Assembly (NCBI RefSeq): GCF_000158475.2
Contig: NZ_KI392030.1
Span: 595,912-659,911, forward strand
DNA from: Oxalobacter paraformigenes
GTDB lineage: Bacteria; Pseudomonadota; Gammaproteobacteria; Burkholderiales; Burkholderiaceae_D
Reading direction: 5' to 3'
Length of the DNA: 64,000 nt
The notes beneath the pieces were generated by a model, which saw only the letters and a program-made list of their open reading frames with translations, was not told the origin of the DNA and did no database searches. A program made the translations under genes and the position numbers. The first letter of the stretch is position 1; every line of letters begins with the position of its first letter. Positions 34,013 through 43,049 of the stretch are shown in pieces.

Positions 34013-34534
34013 TCAGTTTGTCGAGTCGAGTTCGTCAAAAGCCTGACGGATTTCTTCACCGAATTTTTCCAGAAACATCATTTTCCGTATTTCCGGAATG
34101 GCCGTCTGGAACTGGCGACGGTTCAGAAGATTTTCAATCATTTGCAATTGCTCACGGCGCAGATTTTGTTGTTTCTGATCGAGTTTTTCCAGCAGGGCCC
34201 CGTTTTTTGTCGCCTTTGCGTTTTCAAGCGACTCGCGCCATTCCATTTGTTGCATCAGGAAGGCAGGTTCCATCGAAACATGCGTTTCTTTCTGTACATC
34301 GTATCCGTTCAGCTCGCAAAGATACGCACTGCGCCTGAGGGGATTTTTGAGAATCTGATAGGCGTCGTTTGCCATGGTCGCCCATTGCATGGCTGTCCGT
34401 TTCTCGGCTTCTGTTGCCGTGACAAAACGATCCGGATGGACCAGATTCTGTATTTCCCGGTAGGCGTTATCGAGCAAGTTCCCATCAATAGCGAACTGTA
34501 CGGGCAGATTGAAAAACTCGAAATGATTGGGCAT
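34013..34534 (-). CDS. hscB: Fe-S cluster co-chaperone HscB
   Basis: A 173-aa type III J-protein. The J domain contains the HPD motif in [16 protein letters not shown] near 33, and a C-terminal IscU-binding helical bundle follows. It stimulates the HscA ATPase and delivers IscU. It is in the canonical place between iscA and hscA. Confidence 0.96.
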   Translation of the reverse strand: MPNHFEFFNLPVQFAIDGNLLDNAYREIQNLVHPDRFVTATEAEKRTAMQWATMANDAYQILKNPLRRSAYLCELNGYDVQKETHVSMEPAFLMQQMEWRESLENAKATKNGALLEKLDQKQQNLRREQLQMIENLLNRRQFQTAIPEIRKMMFLEKFGEEIRQAFDELDSTN

Positions 34535-34554
34535 GTATCACACTGTTGCGAAAA

Positions 34555-34878
34555 TCAGACCTTGAAGCTGTTGCCACAGCCACAGGTATCCTTGACGTTC
34601 GGATTGTTGAATTTGAATCCCTCATTCAGACCTTCGCGGGCAAAGTCGAGTTCCGTCCCGTCAAGATACGGCAGACTCTTGGGATCGACGAAAATTTTGA
34701 CGCCGTTGGATTCATAAACAATATCGTCTGCATCAGGTTCATCGACGTATTCCAGCTTGTAGGACATGCCTGAACAGCCGGTTGTCTGGACGCCGAAACG
34801 CAAGCCAATGCCTTTGCCGCGCCGTTCCAGAAAACGGCTAATGTGATTTGCCGCCTTTTCAGTCAGGGTAATAGCCAT
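34555..34878 (-). CDS. iscA: A-type Fe-S carrier IscA
   Basis: A 107-aa A-type carrier. It has the invariant cysteines: one in [14 protein letters not shown] (Cys 39 region) and the pair in DTCGCGNSF at the C-terminus. ATG 34878 follows GGAG at the right distance. It transfers clusters to apo-proteins. It is one of two A-type proteins here, with erpA. Confidence 0.95.
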   Translation of the reverse strand: MAITLTEKAANHISRFLERRGKGIGLRFGVQTTGCSGMSYKLEYVDEPDADDIVYESNGVKIFVDPKSLPYLDGTELDFAREGLNEGFKFNNPNVKDTCGCGNSFKV

Positions 34879-34897
34879 TTTTTCTCCTGTTCTGTCC

Positions 34898-35296
34898 TTA
34901 TTCTGCCTGATTCTTTTTTTCCTGCCGTTTCTGGTAATCGTCAACCGCTGCCTTGATGGCATCTTCCGCCAGAATGGAACAGTGTATTTTGACGGGAGGA
35001 AGCGCCAGTTCGTCCGCTATTTCAGAATTCTTGATTTTCAGCGCTTCGTCCAGTGTCTTGCCTTTCACCCATTCGGTAACGAGCGAGCTGGATGCGATCG
35101 CCGAGCCGCAACCGTAAGTCTTGAAACGGGCGTCTTCGATCAGGCCGTCTGCGTTGACCTTGATTTGCAAGCGCATGACGTCGCCACAGGCGGGCGCGCC
35201 GACCATACCGGTTCCGACGGAATCGTCATCCTTGTCGAAGCTGCCGACATTGCGCGGGTTTTCGTAGTGATCCAGTACCTTGTTTGAATAAGTCAT
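34898..35296 (-). CDS. iscU: Fe-S cluster scaffold IscU
   Basis: A 132-aa scaffold. It has the three conserved cysteines in [24 protein letters not shown] and HCSILAEDA, and the LPPVKIHC loop recognised by HscA. The start is at [19 protein letters not shown], the family N-terminus. Confidence 0.97.
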   Translation of the reverse strand: MTYSNKVLDHYENPRNVGSFDKDDDSVGTGMVGAPACGDVMRLQIKVNADGLIEDARFKTYGCGSAIASSSLVTEWVKGKTLDEALKIKNSEIADELALPPVKIHCSILAEDAIKAAVDDYQKRQEKKNQAE

Positions 35297-35318
35297 TTTC
35301 CGTTCTCCCGTGATCGTC

Positions 35319-36584
35319 TCAGTGCGCTGCCCATTGAATCGTATTGAGGTCAATGCCGTCCTTGTACATTTCCCATAGCGGCGACAGCTCGCGCAGTTTG
35401 GCGACCTGGGTTTTTACGAGGTCGATGGCAAAATCCACTTCTTCTTCCGTTGTAAAGCGCCCGATGGTAAACCGGATCGAACTGTGGGCCAGTTCATCGC
35501 TGCGTCCCAGCGCACGGAGTACATAAGACGGTTCCAGACTGGCGGAAGTACAGGCGGAACCGGAAGAAACGGCCAGTCCTTTCATTGCCATCATCAGCGA
35601 TTCTCCCTCGACGTAATTGAAGCTGACGTTCAGGTTGTGCGGGATGCGATGTTCCATATCGCCATTGAAAACAACCGCTTCAATCTGGCTCAACCCGTCT
35701 GCAAGCCGTTTGCTCAACACTTTCATCCGGGCTATTTCTTCTTTCATTTCTTCCCGGGCGATCCGGTAAGCTTCACCCATGCCCACGATCTGATGAGTCG
35801 GCAGCGTGCCTGATCTCATGCCGCGCTCATGACCGCCACCGTGCATCTGTGCTTCCAGCCGGACACGCGGACGGCGGCGGACGAAAAGCGCTCCGACACC
35901 TTTGGGCCCGCATATCTTGTGAGCCGTCAGGGTCATCAGATCGACCTTCGTTTTTTGCAGGTCGATATCCATTTTTCCGGCTGCCTGTGCGGCGTCGCAA
36001 TGAAAAATGATGCCTTTGCCACGGCACAGTTCGGCGATTTCGTCTATTGGCTGGATAACGCCGATTTCGTTGTTGACCATCATGACGGAGACCAGAATCG
36101 TATCCGGACGGATCGCTTTTTCAAGCTGTCTGACTGTGATCAGACCGTTTTCCTGTGGATCGAGATAAGTCGCTTCAAAACCGTCGCGTTCCAGTTCCCT
36201 GAAAGTATCCAGCACGGATTTGTGTTCCGTTTTGACCGTGATGATGTGTTTGCCTTTTGTCTTGTAAAACCGTGCGGCGCCTTTTAAAGCCAGATTGTTC
36301 GCTTCGGTCGCGCCCGACGTCCAGACGATTTCACGGGCGTCTGCATTGATCAGCGCGGCGACATGGGAACGGGCCTCTTCAACGGCTTTTTCCGCTTCCC
36401 ATCCGTACAGGTGACTGTTGGAAGCCGGATTGCCGAATTTCTCGCACAAATAGGGAATCATTTTTTCCGCAACGCGCGGATCGACCGGTGTTGTCGCCGA
36501 ATAATCCATATAAACGGGATAAGAGGCGTCGCGACTGGATTCTTTCAATATGCTGCATTGGGTAACTTGTGCCGGATTGTTCAT
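35319..36584 (-). CDS. iscS: cysteine desulfurase IscS
   Basis: A 421-aa PLP enzyme that takes sulfur from cysteine for Fe-S clusters, thio-tRNAs and probably the sulfuration of formate dehydrogenase through FdhD. PLP Lys is in [18 protein letters not shown] near 228 and the active-site loop Cys is in [16 protein letters not shown] near 351. An N-terminal extension of about 15 residues precedes the usual [15 protein letters not shown], so a later start is possible. Confidence 0.96.
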   Translation of the reverse strand: MNNPAQVTQCSILKESSRDASYPVYMDYSATTPVDPRVAEKMIPYLCEKFGNPASNSHLYGWEAEKAVEEARSHVAALINADAREIVWTSGATEANNLALKGAARFYKTKGKHIITVKTEHKSVLDTFRELERDGFEATYLDPQENGLITVRQLEKAIRPDTILVSVMMVNNEIGVIQPIDEIAELCRGKGIIFHCDAAQAAGKMDIDLQKTKVDLMTLTAHKICGPKGVGALFVRRRPRVRLEAQMHGGGHERGMRSGTLPTHQIVGMGEAYRIAREEMKEEIARMKVLSKRLADGLSQIEAVVFNGDMEHRIPHNLNVSFNYVEGESLMMAMKGLAVSSGSACTSASLEPSYVLRALGRSDELAHSSIRFTIGRFTTEEEVDFAIDLVKTQVAKLRELSPLWEMYKDGIDLNTIQWAAH

Positions 36585-36599
36585 GCTGTTTGTATCCTT

Positions 36600-37067
36600 T
36601 TATTTCGCCGGTTTTGCAGAAAAGGCAAGTTTTTTGGAGTTTTGTCCGTTTGATAAAAGGGCCGAATCCATTTCAGAAAGATCCGACAAAAGTACGGACT
36701 CCAGATAATCGATAATTCTTTCATTCAGGCTTGCCCATAAATTATGAGTGACGCACTTGACGCTTCCTTTTGCACAATTGCCGTTTCCACCGCATCGTGT
36801 TACATCCAGCGGTTCATCGACGGCAAAAACGATGTCGGCTATGGTAATATCGCCTGCATTTCCGGACAACAGGTAACCGCCTCCGGGGCCGCGTACCGAT
36901 TTGACCAGATTTCCGCGACGTAGTTTGGAAAACAGTTGTTCCAGATAGGCGACGGAGATATCCTGTCGTTCACTGATGCCGGCAAGGGAAACCGGACCGT
37001 TCTTTTGATGTCGGGCCAGATCAATCATAGCCATGACAGCGAAACGTCCTTTTGTCGTCAGTCGCAT
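36600..37067 (-). CDS. iscR: Fe-S cluster regulator IscR
   Basis: A 155-aa Rrf2-family repressor that senses [2Fe-2S] status and controls isc and other genes. The winged-helix N-terminus is MRLTTKGRFAVMAMIDLA. The cluster ligands are Cys92, Cys98 and Cys105 plus His108, in CGGNGNCAKGSVKCVTH. The spacing Cys98-Cys105 is one residue longer than in E. coli. It is the first gene of the isc operon and lies just downstream of a predicted IscR operator. Confidence 0.95.
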   Translation of the reverse strand: MRLTTKGRFAVMAMIDLARHQKNGPVSLAGISERQDISVAYLEQLFSKLRRGNLVKSVRGPGGGYLLSGNAGDITIADIVFAVDEPLDVTRCGGNGNCAKGSVKCVTHNLWASLNERIIDYLESVLLSDLSEMDSALLSNGQNSKKLAFSAKPAK

Positions 37068-37088
37068 GGGATTTTGTCTGAATGCCTA

Positions 37089-37113
37089 TTAGTTGATTAT
37101 TTTAGTCAAGTAT
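37089..37113 (-). promoter_or_regulatory. predicted type 1 IscR operator
   Basis: Read on the minus strand, the 25-mer from 37113 to 37089 agrees at about 23 of 25 positions with the E. coli type 1 IscR consensus (ATAsyyGACTrwwwyAGTCrrsTAT, from memory). It covers ATACTTGACTAAAATAATCA and the next five bases. It lies 22-46 bp before the iscR start, as expected for [2Fe-2S]-IscR autorepression. Confidence 0.72.
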
Positions 37114-37182
37114 AGCAGAAGTCCAAAAAGTCTGCCAGCTGTGCGGGAGATGCGGCCTGACGGTTCTTGCGGAAAGACAGAT

Positions 37183-37212
37183 AAAAAAAGGACGCAGAAA
37201 TGCGTCCTTTTT
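37183..37212 (-). terminator. terminator after erpA
   Basis: AAAAAAAGGACGCA, loop GAAA, TGCGTCCTTTTT: a perfect stem with poly-U on the minus strand, just past the erpA stop. It separates erpA from the isc promoter. Confidence 0.88.
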
Positions 37213-37226
37213 CCAGGGAAACAAAA

Positions 37227-37577
37227 TCAGGGAGCGAATGAAGAACCACAACCGCAGGTTGTCGTAACATTCGGATTTTTGATGACGAACTGGGCGCCGT
37301 TGATATCTTCCTTGTAATCGATTTCGGCTCCGACCAGATACTGATAGCTCATGGGATCGATCAGTAACTGTATCCCGTCTTTCATCATGGTGGTATCGTC
37401 TTCATTGATGTTTTCGTCGAAGGTGAAACCATACTGGAAACCTGCGCATCCGCCTCCCTGCACGAATACACGCAACTTCAAATTGGGATTGCCTTCTTCA
37501 GCGATCAGTTCGGCGACTTTTTTGACGGCATTGTCGGTAAAGTTGATCGGGGCTGGCATTTCTGGGTTGTCACTCAT
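37227..37577 (-). CDS. erpA: A-type Fe-S insertion protein ErpA
   Basis: A 116-aa A-type carrier with conserved cysteines in [14 protein letters not shown] and TTCGCGSSF. The N-terminus ([19 protein letters not shown]) is of the ErpA type rather than IscA. ErpA delivers clusters to essential enzymes such as those of isoprenoid synthesis, and to Fe-S redox enzymes including formate dehydrogenase. It is transcribed separately from isc. Confidence 0.94.
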   Translation of the reverse strand: MSDNPEMPAPINFTDNAVKKVAELIAEEGNPNLKLRVFVQGGGCAGFQYGFTFDENINEDDTTMMKDGIQLLIDPMSYQYLVGAEIDYKEDINGAQFVIKNPNVTTTCGCGSSFAP

Positions 37578-37644
37578 TGTTTACTCCGGAATTTAAAAGA
37601 TAGGTTCATTATAAACATGAACCGGAATTTCTGTTTGTCATGCG

Positions 37645-38694
37645 TCATGGCAATACCGGGACCTGTTTCAGGCCTGTTGTTTCATCCAGTCCACACATCA
37701 GATTCAAGCACTGGACGCCCTGACCGGCGGCGCCTTTGACCAGATTGTCTTCGACAACCAGAATGACCAGCGTGTTGCCGTTTCCGGGCCGGTGAACGGC
37801 AATGCGCAGATAATTGGAGGCACGCACAGACCTCGTTTCCGGATGGGAACCGGCCGGGAGCACGTCGACGAACGGATCGTTGCGGTAATAGTCCTCGTAA
37901 AGCGACTGGAAATCGATTCCGGACGCTTCCGGTCTCAGGGTTGCATACAGTGTCGAATGGATGCCGCGAATCATGGGAGTCAGATGCGGAACGAACGTCA
38001 GACCGATTTCGCGGGTATTGCCGGTTATGGCTTTCAGGCCCTGAACGATCTCGGGAAGATGGCGGTGGCCTTTGACGCCATAAGCGTGGAAATTGTCGGA
38101 CGATTCGGCAAACAGCGAACCCACCGACGCTCTTCGGCCCGCTCCTGAAACGCCCGATTTGCAATCGGCGATCAGCATGGATTCGTTAACCAGCGGTTTT
38201 CCGTGGCCCAGCAATGGGGCAAGCCCCAGCTGGACAGAAGTGGGATAACATCCCGGAAGCCCGATCACCCGGGCTTTTCTGATTGCTTCGCGGTTGACTT
38301 CGACCAGCCCATAAACTGCCTCTTGCAATATGTCTGGACACGCATGAGGCATGCCGTACCATTTCTCGAATTCCGCTGTGTCTTTCAGCCTGAAATCGGC
38401 CGCGAGATCAATGATTCTGACACCAGCCGCCAGCAATTTACGGGCATGCGACATAGCGACGCCATGAGGGGTGGCGAAAAAGACGACATCGCAGCCGGTC
38501 AGATCTGTTTCTTCCGGAGAAGTAAAAGCCAGATCGACGATTCCCCGCAGGGAGGGAAACATGTCCGCGACAGGCAGGCCCGCGTCGCTACGCGCCGTGA
38601 TGGCGGTCAGCTTTACCTCAGGATGGGTGGAAAGGATGCGTAACAGTTCGACGCCGGTGTAACCCGTGCCGCCCACAATGCCGACTTTGATCAT
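37645..38694 (-). CDS. argC: N-acetyl-gamma-glutamyl-phosphate reductase
   Basis: A 349-aa NADPH-dependent enzyme, the third step of arginine synthesis. The N-terminal Rossmann motif is [18 protein letters not shown]. The catalytic Cys is in [14 protein letters not shown] near 147, with a conserved [11 protein letters not shown] near 209. The length is typical of type 1 ArgC. It is a single gene between erpA and rpsI. Confidence 0.96.
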   Translation of the reverse strand: MIKVGIVGGTGYTGVELLRILSTHPEVKLTAITARSDAGLPVADMFPSLRGIVDLAFTSPEETDLTGCDVVFFATPHGVAMSHARKLLAAGVRIIDLAADFRLKDTAEFEKWYGMPHACPDILQEAVYGLVEVNREAIRKARVIGLPGCYPTSVQLGLAPLLGHGKPLVNESMLIADCKSGVSGAGRRASVGSLFAESSDNFHAYGVKGHRHLPEIVQGLKAITGNTREIGLTFVPHLTPMIRGIHSTLYATLRPEASGIDFQSLYEDYYRNDPFVDVLPAGSHPETRSVRASNYLRIAVHRPGNGNTLVILVVEDNLVKGAAGQGVQCLNLMCGLDETTGLKQVPVLP

Positions 38695-38772
38695 TCTTGC
38701 CTCATGAAGAAAAATGTAATTAAGCTTTTTATTTTAGCGGGATTGCGATGGTTTTGCCTGTATAAACGATAG

Positions 38773-38802
38773 AAAAAAGTCGCCTGACAAAAGCCAGACG
38801 AC
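38773..38802 (-). terminator. terminator after rpsI
   Basis: On the minus strand GTCGTCTGGC, loop TTTT, GTCAGGCGAC, then TTTTTT. There is one G-U pair and the stem is otherwise complementary. It lies 46 bp past the rpsI stop. Confidence 0.85.
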
Positions 38803-38847
38803 TCTGAAAAAGACAAACGGCACCACAAGGATACCGTGTGGCACGAA

Positions 38848-39240
38848 TTAACGTTTGGAGAACTGTTTTGCGCGGCGTGCCTTGCGAAGGCCGACTTTTT
38901 TCCGTTCGACTTCACGGGCGTCGCGGGTGACGAAGCCGGCTTTGGACAAGGCCGGTTTCAGTCCGATGTCGTAATCGATCAGCGCACGGGTAATGCCGTG
39001 ACGAACCGCGCCTGCCTGACCGGATTCACCGCCGCCGGATACATTGACCATGATATCGAAACGTTCGACATTGTCGGTCAGTTCGAGAGGCTGGCGAATG
39101 ACCATCAGGCCAGTTTCGCGGGAGAAATATTCGTTGGCCGGCTTGCCGTTGACAGTGATTTTTCCTGAACCCGCTTTAAGAAAAACGCGAGCCACAGCGC
39201 TTTTGCGACGGCCGGTTCCGTAATTGTAGTTACCGATCAT
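38848..39240 (-). CDS. rpsI: 30S ribosomal protein S9 (uS9)
   Basis: A 130-aa protein with the S9 pattern [40 protein letters not shown] and the basic C-terminal tail [17 protein letters not shown] that reaches the P-site tRNA. It is 9 nt after rplM in the usual rplM-rpsI pair. Confidence 0.98.
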   Translation of the reverse strand: MIGNYNYGTGRRKSAVARVFLKAGSGKITVNGKPANEYFSRETGLMVIRQPLELTDNVERFDIMVNVSGGGESGQAGAVRHGITRALIDYDIGLKPALSKAGFVTRDAREVERKKVGLRKARRAKQFSKR

Positions 39241-39249
39241 GTCTGCTCC

Positions 39250-39678
39250 TTAGATTTCAAGTGGCTTGGGCTGTTGGGCGCTGTGTGGATGAGTTTCATC
39301 CGCATACACTTTCAGCTTTTTGATCATGGCATAACCCAAAGGTCCCTTCGGGAGCATACCCTTGACGGCTTTTTCAAGTGCGCGGCCGGGAAACCGCTGC
39401 TGCATTTTTTCAAAAGACGTTTCATAAATGCCGCCCGGGAAACCGCTGTGACGATAATATTTCTTGTCGGTCATCTTGTTGCCGGTAACACGCAGCTTGC
39501 TGGCATTGACAACGATAATGTAATCGCCGGTATCGACATGAGGGGTAAATTCCGGTTTGTGCTTGCCACGGAGACGGCGTGCCACTTCGCTGGCGACACG
39601 TCCGAGAACCTTGTCGGTTGCGTCAATCACAAACCAGTCACGCTGGACTTCACTGTCCTTTGCGGAAAAGGTTTTCAT
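39250..39678 (-). CDS. rplM: 50S ribosomal protein L13 (uL13)
   Basis: A 142-aa protein of normal length. Typical blocks are [40 protein letters not shown] and [20 protein letters not shown]. It is the first gene of the rplM-rpsI operon, preceded by a consensus promoter and a leader hairpin. Confidence 0.98.
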   Translation of the reverse strand: MKTFSAKDSEVQRDWFVIDATDKVLGRVASEVARRLRGKHKPEFTPHVDTGDYIIVVNASKLRVTGNKMTDKKYYRHSGFPGGIYETSFEKMQQRFPGRALEKAVKGMLPKGPLGYAMIKKLKVYADETHPHSAQQPKPLEI

Positions 39679-39717
39679 GGTAATTTCCTGTAATGTTTAT
39701 TCGTTCAAATGGGTGGT

Positions 39718-39739
39718 TCCGCCTGAATTAAAAGGCGGA
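39718..39739 (-). promoter_or_regulatory. hairpin in the rplM 5' leader
   Basis: TCCGCCT (39718-39724) and AGGCGGA (39733-39739) form a perfect 7-bp stem with an 8-base loop in the roughly 100-nt leader between the predicted transcription start and rplM. Ribosomal-protein leaders often bind their own product for autoregulation. No U-run follows, so it is unlikely to be a terminator. Confidence 0.45.
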
Positions 39740-39781
39740 CACAGCCTTCTGTTATTTTCCTGAACGCACGGAAAGAACGAA

Positions 39782-39811
39782 ATTATAGACGTATCAATAA
39801 CTTGACGTCAA
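39782..39811 (-). promoter_or_regulatory. promoter of rplM-rpsI
   Basis: Read on the minus strand: -35 TTGACG (39811-39806), an 18-bp spacer and -10 TATAAT (39787-39782). The near-consensus hexamers fit a highly expressed ribosomal-protein operon. Confidence 0.75.
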
Positions 39812-39943
39812 CGACCCATGTGCTGGCATGAAAATCTTTTTACGTTTTTGTACAGAAAAACATCCGGAAAACAGGAAACCGATTTTAATGGTCGTTGCAT
39901 TCAGGTATTCTTTTTTCTTTAATATCCCATTTCCGTTTTTAAA

Positions 39944-40570
39944 ATGATTCCACTGGATATCCTGGGCACTTATTTTGTCGCTTGCCTGATTCTGGCCATT
40001 GCGCCGGGACCCGACAATATATTCGTGTTGACGCAATCGGCCTTGCAGGGAAGAAAGGCAGGGCTTCTCGTGGTGATGGGTCTGTGTACCGGGCTGCTTT
40101 TTCATACGTCAGCCGTTGCGCTGGGGGTTGCCGTCATTTTCAAAACGTCTGCGCTGGCATTCACTTTGCTGAAAGTGGCCGGTGCGGCTTATCTGCTCTA
40201 TCTTGCGTGGGGTGCTTTCCGAAGTGGCGCCATGACGATTGAAGGAACGGGCAATCCTGTCCTGAAAAACGGCCAGTTATACAGACGCGGGATTTTCATG
40301 AATATCACCAATCCCAAGGTCAGCATTTTTTTTCTGGCCTTCCTCCCGCAATTCGCCAGTCCCGCAAGGGGTTCGCTAGCCTTGCAGATGCTGGAACTGG
40401 GCTTTGTTTTCATCCTTTCCGCCATTCTGGTGTTTGGCGCCATTGCACTGGCAGCCGGTTCGCTGGGAGAGTGGCTGAACCGTTCGGCCAGCGTTCAGCG
40501 CTGGATCAACCGCCTTGCCGGTACGGTATTTGTCGGGCTTGCGATCAAGCTGCTGCTGACGGAACGTTAG
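39944..40570 (+). CDS. LysE/RhtB-family amino-acid exporter
   Basis: A 208-aa inner-membrane exporter with about six hydrophobic helices. The family N-terminal motif is AIAPGPDNIFVLTQSALQGRKAG near 20, followed by GAAYLLYLAWGAFRSG near 70 and FMNITNPKVSIFFLAFLPQF near 118. Members export homoserine/threonine, lysine or other amino acids; the substrate cannot be told from sequence. It is a monocistronic gene convergent with the ZIP transporter. Confidence 0.9.
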   Translation: MIPLDILGTYFVACLILAIAPGPDNIFVLTQSALQGRKAGLLVVMGLCTGLLFHTSAVALGVAVIFKTSALAFTLLKVAGAAYLLYLAWGAFRSGAMTIEGTGNPVLKNGQLYRRGIFMNITNPKVSIFFLAFLPQFASPARGSLALQMLELGFVFILSAILVFGAIALAAGSLGEWLNRSASVQRWINRLAGTVFVGLAIKLLLTER

Positions 40571-40598
40571 CGGTTCAGAAAAAACCGTGTAGGCAGGA

Positions 40599-41384
40599 TC
40601 AGTGTGAATGGTGCAGACTGTGGGTAATGGCGAAAATGATCGCAATGCCTGCTGCAACCAGAACGATTTGCGGGATGGTCTCGCGAATTGTGCTTCGGCG
40701 CTGCATTTGCGGCATCAGATCGCTTAAGGCAATGTATATGAAACCGGCTGATGCCAGGGTCAGGACATATGGGATCAGTTCCTGCGCGCGTCCCAGCGTA
40801 TAGTACCCGATCAGTGCGCCGCTCATGGATGTGACCGTATTGCTCAGACTGTAAAAGAAAGCGCGTTTGCGGGAAAAGCCGGCATTTAACATGACAATGA
40901 AATCACCGACCTGCTGGGGAATTTCATGGGCCAGAATGGCCAGACTGGTAATCAGACCCAGATATGGATTGGTCAGAAAGGCAGCCGAAATAAGAATGCC
41001 GTCGGTAATGGAGTGAAATCCATGTCCGATCAGAATCATCCATCCGGCGGAACCGGCTTCATGCCTGTCAAAGCCTTTTTCATGATGATGGCCGTCCCCT
41101 TCGTGATGATGGGAATGCCGCAGGATGGAAAATTTCTCAAGCAGGAAAAAAGCCAATAATCCGATCAGGAGCGTCAGAAAAAGGTGTTCCGGTTTTGCCT
41201 GCATTTCAAATGCTTCCGGGAGCGCATGCAGCAGGGAAGTCGAGAGCATCATGCCGACCGACAGGCTGATCATCAACTCGATCATTCGTGCCAGAACGGA
41301 AAACGACAATGCGGCAGCCAGCGTTACGCTGGTAGCGCCGATACAGAACACGGCAAGCAGCGTGAAGATAAGTGGAGAGCTAAT
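40599..41384 (-). CDS. ZIP-family divalent metal transporter
   Basis: A ZIP-type permease, probably for zinc, iron or manganese uptake. The metal-site motifs are intact: HGFHSITDGILISAAF (TM4) and ILAHEIPQQVGDFIVML (TM5). A His-rich cytoplasmic loop (HSHHHEGDGHHHEKGFDRHE) precedes TM4. The first standard start is GTG 41351, which would cut TM1 short and has no ribosome-binding site. In frame upstream, ATT at 41384 sits 7 nt after AGGAG and restores ISSPLIFTLLAVFCIGATSV as a full first helix. ATT is therefore preferred (261 aa). It is convergent with the LysE gene. Confidence 0.8.
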   Translation of the reverse strand: MSSPLIFTLLAVFCIGATSVTLAAALSFSVLARMIELMISLSVGMMLSTSLLHALPEAFEMQAKPEHLFLTLLIGLLAFFLLEKFSILRHSHHHEGDGHHHEKGFDRHEAGSAGWMILIGHGFHSITDGILISAAFLTNPYLGLITSLAILAHEIPQQVGDFIVMLNAGFSRKRAFFYSLSNTVTSMSGALIGYYTLGRAQELIPYVLTLASAGFIYIALSDLMPQMQRRSTIRETIPQIVLVAAGIAIIFAITHSLHHSH

Positions 41385-41495
41385 GTTCTTGCTCCTTTTT
41401 TCGGTTTAACGTTTCCATTTGCCGGTCAAAGAGAAATTGTCCCGGAGCGGTTTACCTGGTTTCCGGTTCCGATTGCCAGACGGCGGCAGGTTGGT

Positions 41496-42569
41496 TTATT
41501 TTGGTTTTGCCAGCGCTTTTCTCCGCTTGTCGATCGCCTTGATGCGCGTAATCGATTGCGGCATGGCTTCAAGACGTGCCGATGTGGCGGGATGCAGGGC
41601 GGTGTAATTTCTGGCGTTGGTGGCGGGAAAGCGATAGGCCAGCCGTTTCCAGAAACGGGTCGCATCGTCGATTTCATAACCGCCTCTTAAAGCCATAGCC
41701 AGGCTCAGGGTATCGGCATCGATGTCGAATTTTTTCGGCATCGGTTTCAGTCCTGTCGTGCCGGCGATCGATCGCGGGGGGGTATGAAGCAGGTTATCGA
41801 TCAGCGTTGTGGCAGCGCGGGTGTTTTGGAGGGTTTTTGCGTGGCCGAGAACATTGTGCGCCATTTCCTTGGAAATAACATACGCCAGATTTTCATCCGA
41901 TTTGGCAAAAAGCATCATGCCCTGAGTCACCAGAATACGGCTGCCGTCGGAATAGGTATTGACATTTCCGGTCTGTCCCAGCTCAATACGGAAGCCACAG
42001 GCCGGAGTCAGGGGAACGCTTACGTTTTTTCGGGCGTTGTTGCGCAGAACGGTCAGGTTCAGGGATTTGTTTTTCGAAATCATCGGGGAGAGCATTGCGA
42101 CGGTGTCGCGCTCGGCATGGATTCCTTGCGGTACCGGCCGGTTTTCGATGCGAAGCAGAATATCGCCGCGTTGCAGTCCTGCACGCTGGGCACCGCTGCC
42201 CGGGATGACATTCATGATCTGAAGCCTGTCGTCCAGACCGTAAGTCTGGGCGGCAAGAGAAGCCATGTCCGTCGAATAGGTATACTTGTTGGCGACGCTG
42301 AAACCCAGCAGATTCCGGAACTGTTTGCGGCAAAGGTCTGCATTGTCAATCAGCAGTTTTCCGCCTACCTTGTCGAGCCTGTCCTGCATGGCAACAATTT
42401 GCTTGAGTTTTGCAGGGCCAGCCGTTTCGATAACGGCTTCTTCATTATCCACCCAGGCTGTATCGGTCGCGCAGGCCGAGACGAGTGCGGCGCAACAGAG
42501 GCAGACAAGCCTGGGCAGTATCCGGTAATTCCGGATAGAGCGTTTTAGCGATTGCAAACGTTTGATCAT
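41496..42569 (-). CDS. M48-like lipoprotein with PDZ domain and altered zinc motif
   Basis: A 357-aa predicted lipoprotein: a hydrophobic N-terminus with lipobox VSAC and Cys33 as acylation site. A PDZ domain (about 95-185: DRLQIMNVIPGSGAQRAGLQRGDILLRI, split over residues 115-141) precedes an M48-like region. There, where HExxH is expected, the sequence is SKEMAHNVLGH (Lys234-Glu-Met-Ala-His238). The downstream ExxAD-type ligand region reads KFDIDAD. Fold features (helix and HP of ALHPATSARLEAM) remain. It may be a pseudo-protease or use altered ligands. It lies upstream of the ZIP transporter gene on the same strand. Confidence 0.7.
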   Translation of the reverse strand: MIKRLQSLKRSIRNYRILPRLVCLCCAALVSACATDTAWVDNEEAVIETAGPAKLKQIVAMQDRLDKVGGKLLIDNADLCRKQFRNLLGFSVANKYTYSTDMASLAAQTYGLDDRLQIMNVIPGSGAQRAGLQRGDILLRIENRPVPQGIHAERDTVAMLSPMISKNKSLNLTVLRNNARKNVSVPLTPACGFRIELGQTGNVNTYSDGSRILVTQGMMLFAKSDENLAYVISKEMAHNVLGHAKTLQNTRAATTLIDNLLHTPPRSIAGTTGLKPMPKKFDIDADTLSLAMALRGGYEIDDATRFWKRLAYRFPATNARNYTALHPATSARLEAMPQSITRIKAIDKRRKALAKPK

Positions 42570-42590
42570 GCTTTCAATACCTTTTTCCTG

Positions 42591-43040
42591 TCAGATTTTT
42601 CCCGTACTGCCGAAACCGCCCGTTCCACGGGAACTCTCCCCGAATTCATCGACAACACGGAATCCAACCTGAAGAACGGGAACGATAACCAGTTGTGCCA
42701 GTCTTTCCAGCGGATTTAGAGTAAACGGTTCGATTCCCCGGTTCCATGTCGATACCATCAATTGTCCCTGATAGTCCGAATCAATCAGGCCCACGAGGTT
42801 GCCGAGAACAATGCCGTGTTTGTGACCGAGGCCGCTGCGCGGAAGAATGAGGGCGGCATAACCCGGATCGGCAATGTGTATTGCCAGACCGGTGGGAACC
42901 AGTTGCGTGGTACCGGGAGCAAACGTTACCGGTTCTGTAATACAAGCCCGCAAGTCCAGCCCTGCACTGCCGCCTGTCGCATATGAAGGAAGATATTCCT
43001 TCATTCTTGGATCCAGTATTTTGATATCAATCGTTTTCAT
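42591..43040 (-). CDS. dut: deoxyuridine 5'-triphosphate nucleotidohydrolase
   Basis: A 149-aa trimeric dUTPase with all five motifs: SAGLDLRA (I), [11 protein letters not shown] (II), [12 protein letters not shown] (III), [10 protein letters not shown] (IV) and the C-terminal [11 protein letters not shown] (V). It converts dUTP to dUMP. It is 9 nt after coaBC, a common gamma/betaproteobacterial pairing. Confidence 0.97.
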   Translation of the reverse strand: MKTIDIKILDPRMKEYLPSYATGGSAGLDLRACITEPVTFAPGTTQLVPTGLAIHIADPGYAALILPRSGLGHKHGIVLGNLVGLIDSDYQGQLMVSTWNRGIEPFTLNPLERLAQLVIVPVLQVGFRVVDEFGESSRGTGGFGSTGKI

Positions 43041-43049
43041 GAGAGCTTC

